From: Patescibacteria group bacterium
Lineage (GTDB): Bacteria > Patescibacteriota > Minisyncoccia > UBA6257
Direction: 5' to 3'
DNA: 5,171 nt
Assembly (NCBI GenBank): GCA_022705545.1
Contig: JAKJEG010000024.1
Span: 1-5,171 of the forward strand
Below, piece by piece: positions 1-4,462 of the stretch (the first letter of the stretch is position 1; each line of letters opens with the position of its first letter). The notes below the pieces were generated by a model that worked only from the letters and a program-made list of their open reading frames with translations, made no database searches and was not told where the DNA came from. A program made the position numbers and the translations under genes.

Positions 1-265
1 TTCATTTAGCAATAAAGAACTAGATAAATTAATTGAAGAAAACTGGAACGCTGAAGAGGAAGAAAGGCAAGAAAATTTTCAAAAAATGCAAAAAATCTTT
101 GAGGACGAAAAACCAGCTCTCTTTTTATACAACCCTTATTATCTATATCTTTTACCTCAACAATTAAAAGGTCAAGCAGTTCAAACTGCCAATATCCCCG
201 CAGAAATTTTTTCTGATGTTGAAAATTGGTATCTTTTTGCTGAGAGAAACTGGAGTTTTAATTAA
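1..265 (+). CDS. C-terminal end of a family 5 extracellular solute-binding protein (peptide/nickel-type ABC transporter), 5'-truncated
   Basis: The frame starting at base 2 is open for 87 codons and ends in TAA at 263-265; the gene begins before the window. The visible protein is the end of an SBP_bac_5-type periplasmic or lipid-anchored binding protein, which captures oligopeptides or similar solutes for an ABC permease. Seen in the sequence: an N-D/E-L-D-x-L-I-E-E segment, a charged helix (E-E-E-E-R-Q-E-N-F-Q-K-M-Q-K-I-F), then E-D-E-K-P-A-L-F-L-Y-N-P-Y-Y-L-Y followed by L-K-G and a terminal E-N-W-Y. This order (helix, 'P-x-x-F-L-Y' strand, 'K-G', aromatic 'W-Y' near the C-terminus) is characteristic of the family end. 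The substrate cannot be told from this part, and no permease or ATPase gene is visible. The stop lies 5 nt before tRNA-Leu, so its transcript probably runs into the tRNA. Confidence 0.8.
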   Translation, partial: SFSNKELDKLIEENWNAEEEERQENFQKMQKIFEDEKPALFLYNPYYLYLLPQQLKGQAVQTANIPAEIFSDVENWYLFAERNWSFN

Positions 266-270
266 AATAC

Positions 271-355
271 GCCGGGATGGCGGAATTTGGTAGACGCGTA
301 GCGTTCAGGGCGCTATGGGATTTTTCCCTTGAGAGTTCAAATCTCTCTCCCGGCA
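271..355 (+). tRNA. tRNA-Leu, anticodon CAG (306-308)
   Basis: A complete cloverleaf can be drawn by hand. The acceptor stem 271-277/348-354 has seven perfect pairs. The D stem is 280-282/295-297 with a GG-containing loop. The anticodon stem 299-303/311-315 is perfect, with loop TTCAGGG. The long class II variable arm (316-330) has a 4-bp stem, 317-320/325-328, and a TTTT loop. The T stem 331-335/343-347 is perfect, with loop TTCAAAT. The long variable arm and anticodon CAG identify leucine (codon CUG), and G follows the anticodon as usual for this isoacceptor. The discriminator is A355; the next bases are CCG, so no CCA end is encoded. No separate promoter is evident, and the tRNA may be transcribed with the gene just upstream. 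Confidence 0.97.
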
Positions 356-371
356 CCGTTATTGGTAAATT

Positions 372-392
372 ATCAATTATCAATTTTCAATG
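372..392 (+). repeat. Three tandem 7-bp units (ATCAATT-like)
   Basis: ATCAATT occurs at 372-378 and 379-385 and is followed by a diverged copy, TTCAATG, at 386-392. The array sits immediately before the 397-486 palindrome, in the spacer between tRNA-Leu and rnj. It may be simple AT-rich slippage sequence or the edge of a small mobile element; no function is evident. Confidence 0.55.
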
Positions 393-396
393 TTTG

Positions 397-486
397 GACA
401 TCGCAAGTTAAGTTAACGAATTAACCCGCTAACTCGTTAACTAAATAATAATGTTAGTTGTTAGTTCATTAACGGTTTGCGATGTC
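397..486. repeat. 90-nt imperfect palindrome (REP/MITE-like or rnj leader hairpin)
   Basis: The ends are a perfect 10-bp inverted repeat: GACATCGCAA at 397-406 and TTGCGATGTC at 477-486. Further in, 412-425 pairs with 460-473 over 14 positions, with one mismatch (417/468) and one G-T pair. Together they can form a long interrupted hairpin with a loop of about 34 nt (426-459). A competing perfect 8-bp hairpin, GTTAACGA 412-419 with TCGTTAAC 434-441, uses the same bases. A tandem GTTAGTT pair lies at 453-466. It holds no plausible gene. It could be a non-autonomous mobile palindrome (REP or MITE type) or, if transcribed, a structured 5' leader of rnj. The pairing is seen directly; both functional readings are inference. 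Confidence 0.6.
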
Positions 487-575
487 GTTACAACACTACA
501 TCTTAAAATGACAGCTACCATTAAAATTAATCTTCAAGATTTCAAATAAAAATAATAAATTGAATCAATAAAACA

Positions 576-2399
576 ATGCAAGAAGAAATTAATAAAATAG
601 AAAGAAAAAAAATTCGTGTTCAAGAAGAAAAAGATAATCCAATTGTTCTTACCGCCTATCCAACGGCGTCAGCTAACGACAAGAGGGAAAATTTTAAAAA
701 AAGGAAGGCAAGAGAAATAGAAGAGCAAAGCCAGCCATTATTAAAAATTATTCCTTTAGGCGGATTAGAGGAGGTGGGAAGGAATATGACTTTATTTGAA
801 TACCAAAATCAGATTTTAATAGTTGATATGGGTTTACAGTTTCCTGATGAAGATATGCCGGGAATTGACTTTATTATTCCCAATATTGAATATTTAAAAA
901 CAGAAGGGAAAAAGATTCTTGGAGTTTTTATTACTCATGGCCACTACGACCATTTAGGAGCAATTCCTTATTTAATTCATAAATTAAATTATCCAAGAAT
1001 TTTTACTGCTCCTTTAACTCGAGGAATTATTTTAAAACGGCAAATGGATTTTCCGGGATTAAAACCCTTAGACATTACAACTATTGATAAAAATCGAAAT
1101 CAATCAATAGAACTTGGACCTTTTAAAATTACTGCTTTTCATTTAAATCATAATATTCCTGATACTATTGGTTTAGCCATTAATACTCCTGCTGGTTTAA
1201 TAATCTATGCCACTGACTTTAAATTTGATTTTCAGCCGGTTGGTGACAAACCAGCTAATTTATTGCAAATTGCTTCTTTAGCCAATAGTGGAGCTAAACT
1301 TTTAATGTCTGATTCAACAGGAGTAGAGAATCCCGGCCATTCTTTGTCAGAAAAATCAATTATGGAGAATTTGGAAACAATTTTCTTGAAAGCCCCGGGA
1401 AGAATAATTATGGCAACTTTTGCTTCCTTGATTTCTCGTTTACAGCAGGCAATTTATTTGTCAGAAAAATATAATCGCAAGGTAGTGATAGAAGGATTTA
1501 CTATGAAAAACAATGTAGCCATTGCCGAAAACCTTGGTTATATTAAAATTAAAAAAGGAACCATTATTGATTGGAAAGAATCTTTTTCTTTGCCGCCGCA
1601 GAAATTAACTATTTTGTGCACTGGCGCTCAAGGAGAAAGTGAAGCCACCTTAATGAAAGTCGCCAATAAAGAGCATAAATATTTAAAAATTCAGAAAGAT
1701 GATACTGTTATTTTTTCTTCTTCCGTTGTCCCGGGTAATGAATTGGCTGTTCAAAATTTAAAAGATACTTTGGCAAAGCAAGGAGCAAAAGTTTATCATT
1801 ATAAAATTATGGATATTCATGCCTCTGGTCATGGGTATCAAGAGGACTTGAAAATGATGATTAGTTTAGTGCAGCCACAATTTTTTATGCCCATTCATGG
1901 TTATTTTTCAATGTTGAAAACTCATGCTGAATTGGCTCAAGATTTAGGGATTCCAGCGGAAAATATTGCTCTGGCTTCCAATGGTCAAATAGTAGAATTA
2001 ACCAAAGAAAGGATTTCTGTAACTAATAAATTTGTGCCGGCTAATTATGTAATGGTTGATGGTTTAGGCGTTGGAGATGTTGGAGGAGTTGTTTTAAGAG
2101 ATAGACAGACTTTATCAAAAGATGGCATCTTTCTGATAATTGTTTTGGTGGATAAAAAAACTGGTTTACTTTACTCAGAGCCGGAAATTGTTTCTCGGGG
2201 ATTTGTTTATATGAAGGAATCAAAAAAATTAATCGATCAAACTAAAAAAATAATTGCTGAGATTGTTAGCCAATGCACCAAAGGTAATACTTTTAATGAA
2301 AGCTATATTCGTAATAATTTAAGAGATAAAATTGGTCTTTATTTGTTTCAACAAACTCAAAGAAGGCCGATGATTTTGCCGGTAGTTATTGAAGTTTAG
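576..2399 (+). CDS. rnj: Ribonuclease J (metallo-beta-lactamase/beta-CASP exo- and endoribonuclease)
   Basis: RNase J degrades and matures RNA from 5'-monophosphate ends (5'-3' exonuclease, also endonuclease) in the cytoplasm. After a charged N-terminal extension (residues 1-53), the metallo-beta-lactamase fold starts at L-K-I-I-P-L-G-G-L-E-E-V-G. Metal ligands are recognisable: H-G-H-Y-D-H at 121-126, H192 (N-H-N-I-P-D), D214 (T-D-F-K-F-D) and H441 (M-P-I-H-G). The beta-CASP part has S-D-S-T 245-248, T-F-A-S 281-284, C-T-G-A-Q-G-E 348-354, S-S-S 381-383 and H-A-S-G-H-G 414-419. The C-terminal domain ends in the family signature R-R-P-M-I-L-P-V-V-I-E-V. At 607 aa it is about 50 longer than Bacillus RNase J1 because of the N-terminal extension. 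An in-frame TGA at 561-563 and the lack of another Met before residue 71 fix the start; no Shine-Dalgarno is visible. Several usually conserved residues differ (Y124, F308, S287, Y443), but the catalytic set looks intact. No terminator separates it from rny. Confidence 0.96.
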   Translation: MQEEINKIERKKIRVQEEKDNPIVLTAYPTASANDKRENFKKRKAREIEEQSQPLLKIIPLGGLEEVGRNMTLFEYQNQILIVDMGLQFPDEDMPGIDFIIPNIEYLKTEGKKILGVFITHGHYDHLGAIPYLIHKLNYPRIFTAPLTRGIILKRQMDFPGLKPLDITTIDKNRNQSIELGPFKITAFHLNHNIPDTIGLAINTPAGLIIYATDFKFDFQPVGDKPANLLQIASLANSGAKLLMSDSTGVENPGHSLSEKSIMENLETIFLKAPGRIIMATFASLISRLQQAIYLSEKYNRKVVIEGFTMKNNVAIAENLGYIKIKKGTIIDWKESFSLPPQKLTILCTGAQGESEATLMKVANKEHKYLKIQKDDTVIFSSSVVPGNELAVQNLKDTLAKQGAKVYHYKIMDIHASGHGYQEDLKMMISLVQPQFFMPIHGYFSMLKTHAELAQDLGIPAENIALASNGQIVELTKERISVTNKFVPANYVMVDGLGVGDVGGVVLRDRQTLSKDGIFLIIVLVDKKTGLLYSEPEIVSRGFVYMKESKKLIDQTKKIIAEIVSQCTKGNTFNESYIRNNLRDKIGLYLFQQTQRRPMILPVVIEV

Positions 2400-2404
2400 T
2401 GTTT

Positions 2405-2433
2405 TTGACTCTTTCCTGTTTTTATAGTATAAT
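2405..2433 (+). promoter_or_regulatory. Near-consensus sigma-70 promoter driving rny
   Basis: A -35 box TTGACT (2405-2410) and a perfect -10 box TATAAT (2428-2433) are separated by exactly 17 bp. This is the best promoter match I found in the window. It begins 5 bp after the rnj stop codon and points at rny, so rny can be expressed independently of rnj. The predicted transcription start is about 2439-2441, giving a leader of roughly 108 nt. Confidence 0.8.
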
Positions 2434-2548
2434 TTAAAAAATGGTCGGACTAATTATAAAGAAATGGTCGCCTAATGGCTGAAAAGACAAGTTGGACCAA
2501 AATTATTGGGGAATTCACTTTTAAATTTTAGGTTGACCTTTTAAAATT
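2434..2548 (+). other. rny 5' leader with three tiny overlapping ORFs
   Basis: Downstream of the promoter, the first ATG (2441) coincides with the predicted transcription start and opens a 13-codon ORF, MVGLIIKKWSPNG, ending with TGA 2480-2482. A second ORF (2464-2475, MVA) ends in a TAATG overlap with a third (2475-2531, 18 codons, MAEKTSWTKIIGEFTFKF), which stops 17 nt before the rny start. The hexamer TGGTCG occurs twice (2442-2447, 2465-2470) and each copy can pair through GGTC with GACC at 2495-2498 or 2535-2538. Just before the start codon, 2524-2532 can fold onto 2537-2548 (TTGA loop, 3-nt bulge), covering the weak AGG at 2530-2532. I recognise no known riboswitch class. Whether these peptides are made is unknown, and short ORFs arise easily by chance. 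Confidence 0.35.
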
Positions 2549-4066
2549 ATGACAGCTATGTATAGTATTTTCCTACTTTTGTTAGGAATAGGTTTGGGTT
2601 ATGTTATTCGTCAATTGATCGCTCAAAAAAGCGCCAATTCAGTAGAAGCTAAGATTAAGGCAAAGGTTGAAAAAGTCAAAGAAGAAGCCAAAAAAATCGT
2701 TTTAGAAGCTAAAGAAAAGGCTACTCAAATTATCGAAGAGGCAGAAGAAGAAGAAAGAGCTCAAAAAGAACAGTTAAGGAAATTAGAAGAAAGATTGTTA
2801 GAGAAAGAAGATTTACTGGATAAAAGACAGATGAAAATTGATGAACAGGAGAAGGAAAACAAAAAACTTTTAGAAAAAATTCAGAACATTAAGGCAGCGT
2901 TAGAAGAGGCTAGAGAAGAAAGTTTAAAGAAATTAGAAGCAATTGCCGGTTTAACACCTGAAGAGGCCAAAGAAGAAATTTTAAAACAAGCGGAACAGGA
3001 ATATAAAGAAGAAATAGTCAAGGCTTTAAGAAATTTTGAACAATTTAGAAAAGAAGAAATAGATAAAAAAGCCAAAGAAATTTTAATTGATGCTTTGCAA
3101 AAATATTCCCACTCTGGTTTTAGCGAAGTAACAACTACTACTATTTCTCTTCCTTCTGAAGATATCAAAGGAAAAATTATTGGTAAAGAAGGGAGAAATA
3201 TTAAACATTTTGAAAAATTAACCGGAGTAGATCTAATTTTAGATGATTCTTCAGAAACGATTGTTTTATCGTCTTTTGATCCAGTTAGACGAGCAGTTGC
3301 TGCTTTGGCTTTGGAGAAATTAATAAAAGATGGCCGAATTCAACCGGCAAAAATAGAAGAAAAAGTAGCTGAAGCTCAAGCTGAAATAAGAAATACCATT
3401 CAAAAAGCTGGTGAAGATGCTGTTTTTGAAGTAGGAATTCTTGATTTGCCTCCAGAATTAATTCATCTTTTGGGAAGATTAAACTTTCGGACGAGTTATG
3501 GTCAAAATGCTTTGGCTCATTCCATCGAAGTTGCCCTGATTGGAGCTAATTTAGCTGCTGAATTAGGAGCAGATGTTGAGATAGTTAAGAAAGCCGGTTT
3601 ATTACACGATATTGGCAAAGCTATTAGCCAAGAAATGGAAGGAAGCCATTTGGAAATTGGAAGAAAAATACTAATGAAATATAATCAGCCGGAAGAAATA
3701 ATCAAAGCGATGCAAGCCCATCACGAAGATTATCCAGCAGAGACATTAGAAGCTGTAATTATCAAAACAGCCGATGCCCTTTCAGCAGCCAGACCGGGTG
3801 CCAGAAAAGATAATTTAGAAGCTTATCTTAAAAGATTGTCTAATTTAGAAGAGATAGCGACTGCCTTTGAAGGGGTAGAAAAAGCTTATGCCATTTCTGC
3901 TGGTCGGGAATTAAGAGTTTTTGTTTTTAATGAGAAAGTTGATGATTTAGAATCAATTAAATTAGCTAAAGAAATTGCTAGGCAGATTGAAGAAAAAATA
4001 AAGTTTCCGGGAGAAATTAAGGTGACGGTTATCAGAGAAACAAGAATTGTCGAAATTGCTCGTTAA
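2549..4066 (+). CDS. rny: Ribonuclease Y (membrane-anchored endoribonuclease, KH-HD)
   Basis: RNase Y makes initiating endonucleolytic cuts in mRNA at the inner face of the membrane. Domain order is complete. An N-terminal transmembrane helix (about residues 5-25, Y-S-I-F-L-L-L-L-G-I-G-L-G-Y-V-I) is followed by a long Glu/Lys/Ala-rich coiled coil (about 30-185). The KH domain (about 195-262) has the G-x-x-G loop G-K-E-G at 212-215 and the family stretch I-I-G-K-E-G-R-N-I. The HD phosphohydrolase domain has H324 (L-A-H-S), H353-D354 (L-L-H-D-I-G-K-A), H391-H392 and D409 (T-A-D-A-L-S-A-A-R-P-G-A-R), and the C-terminal region ends K-V-T-V-I-R-E-T-R. Its 505 aa are close to the 520 of the Bacillus protein. 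In-frame TGA at 2534-2536 limits the start to ATG 2549 or ATG 2558 (Met4); both leave the membrane helix intact. Only a weak, distant AGG lies upstream. It has its own promoter and may also receive read-through from rnj. Confidence 0.97.
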   Translation: MTAMYSIFLLLLGIGLGYVIRQLIAQKSANSVEAKIKAKVEKVKEEAKKIVLEAKEKATQIIEEAEEEERAQKEQLRKLEERLLEKEDLLDKRQMKIDEQEKENKKLLEKIQNIKAALEEAREESLKKLEAIAGLTPEEAKEEILKQAEQEYKEEIVKALRNFEQFRKEEIDKKAKEILIDALQKYSHSGFSEVTTTTISLPSEDIKGKIIGKEGRNIKHFEKLTGVDLILDDSSETIVLSSFDPVRRAVAALALEKLIKDGRIQPAKIEEKVAEAQAEIRNTIQKAGEDAVFEVGILDLPPELIHLLGRLNFRTSYGQNALAHSIEVALIGANLAAELGADVEIVKKAGLLHDIGKAISQEMEGSHLEIGRKILMKYNQPEEIIKAMQAHHEDYPAETLEAVIIKTADALSAARPGARKDNLEAYLKRLSNLEEIATAFEGVEKAYAISAGRELRVFVFNEKVDDLESIKLAKEIARQIEEKIKFPGEIKVTVIRETRIVEIAR

Positions 4067-4090
4067 TTATTTATTTCAATTGACGATAAT

Positions 4091-4126
4091 CTTAAAAGAG
4101 TAAAGTTTAAACTTTACTCTTTTAAG
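4091..4126. terminator. Perfect 36-nt palindrome, probable bidirectional intrinsic terminator after rny
   Basis: Bases 4091-4108 are the exact reverse complement of 4109-4126. Leaving a small loop around the TTTAAA centre, the stem has about 15 pairs and is built as A-tract, mixed middle, T-tract (AAAAGAG...CTCTTTT), the usual shape of a bidirectional hairpin terminator. It lies 24 nt after the rny stop. Weak points are low G+C and only four Ts, which are themselves paired. Its last base is the first base of tRNA-Val. An alternative role as an operator or promoter part is possible, because TTGACG at 4080-4085 could act as a -35 box with TAAAGT at 4101-4106 (15-bp spacing). Confidence 0.5.
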
Positions 4127-4199
4127 CGCGTATAGCTCAGTTGGTTAGAGCGTCCGTTTTACATGCGGAAGGTCGTTGGTTCGAGTCCAACTACGCGCA
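4126..4199 (+). tRNA. tRNA-Val, anticodon TAC (4160-4162)
   Basis: The acceptor stem 4126-4132/4192-4198 is perfect. The D arm has GCTC/GAGC (4135-4138/4148-4151) with loop AGTTGGTTA. The anticodon stem 4153-4157/4165-4169 closes with one T-G pair and has loop TTTACAT, giving anticodon UAC for valine codon GUA. The variable region is AGGTC, and the T stem 4175-4179/4187-4191 is perfect with loop TTCGAGT. The discriminator is A4199, followed by CCG, so CCA is not encoded. The 36-nt palindrome touches its 5' end, so any leader is very short or must be removed by RNase P right next to a hairpin. Confidence 0.97.
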
Positions 4200-4359
4200 C
4201 CGAAAAAGATTATCATTATAGCCGAATTATTGGAGATTTTATCCTTTGCTTCTTTACTTTTTTAAAAAGAATTGTTAAAATCAAAACATTCGTAAAAATT
4301 TAAATTTCAAAATAACCTTTTAGTTTAAAATAACTCTTTTTGTTTTCCTCAATAGTTTT

Positions 4360-4431
4360 GCCGGAGTAGCTCAGTGGTAGAGCGCGTGCCTGAAGAGCAC
4401 GGCGTCGGTGGTTCAATTCCGCCCTCCGGCA
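4360..4431 (+). tRNA. tRNA-Phe, anticodon GAA (4392-4394)
   Basis: The acceptor stem 4360-4366/4424-4430 has seven perfect pairs. The D stem GCTC/GAGC (4369-4372/4380-4383) has the short loop AGTGGTA. The anticodon stem 4385-4389/4397-4401 is perfect with loop CTGAAGA, giving anticodon GAA for phenylalanine. The T stem 4407-4411/4419-4423 has one T-G pair and loop TTCAATT. The discriminator is A4431, followed by CT, so CCA is not encoded. The base after the anticodon is G4395, whereas Escherichia coli tRNA-Phe has A there. It lies 31 nt before rpsA with no terminator between, so both may share a transcript. Confidence 0.95.
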
Positions 4432-4462
4432 CTATTTAACGGGAAAAACTATTTTTAAAAGA

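Larger units (their letters stand above)
4085..4214. repeat. 9-bp inverted repeat flanking tRNA-Val
   Basis: GATAATCTT at 4085-4093 is the exact reverse complement of AAGATTATC at 4206-4214. The arms enclose the 36-nt palindrome and the entire tRNA-Val gene. In a precursor transcript they could close a stem around the tRNA. The left arm shares three bases with the palindrome. In AT-rich DNA a 9-bp match can be accidental, so any function is inference. Confidence 0.35.

Noticed and set aside
356..500. CRISPR-like or tandem repeat array near the tRNA-Leu
   Set aside because: The repeated units are 7-mers with no spacers, and the longer symmetry is an inverted repeat, not direct repeats of constant spacing.
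477..575. Promoter for rnj in the intergenic region
   Set aside because: Pairs such as TTGCGA with TAAAAT (21-bp gap) or TTCAAG with TAAATT (17 bp) can be drawn, but AT-rich DNA offers many such weak matches and none stands out.
2041..2223. 60-codon open frame on the - strand inside rnj
   Set aside because: It lies wholly within the well-supported RNase J coding sequence, has no recognisable motif or ribosome site, and is a shadow frame.
2533..2566. Second promoter-like pair TTGACC with TATGTA or TATAGT at the rny start
   Set aside because: The -10 candidates lie inside the coding sequence, downstream of both possible start codons, with poor or wrong spacing, while a far better promoter sits at 2405-2433.
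2881..3168. 95-codon open frame on the - strand inside rny
   Set aside because: It is antisense to the coiled-coil and KH start of RNase Y. Its Ser/Leu/Phe-rich composition is what the reverse complement of Glu/Lys-rich codons gives, so it is a shadow frame.
4153..4169. Reading the tRNA-Val anticodon as CAT (Met)
   Set aside because: CAT occurs at 4162-4164, but the perfect 7-base loop set by the 5-bp stem places TAC at positions 34-36 and CAT outside them.
4200..4359. Gene, terminator or promoter between tRNA-Val and tRNA-Phe
   Set aside because: The 160 nt are AT-rich with short T and A runs. I found no open frame of useful length, no G+C-containing hairpin and only weak promoter-like hexamers (for example TTGTTA 4272-4277).
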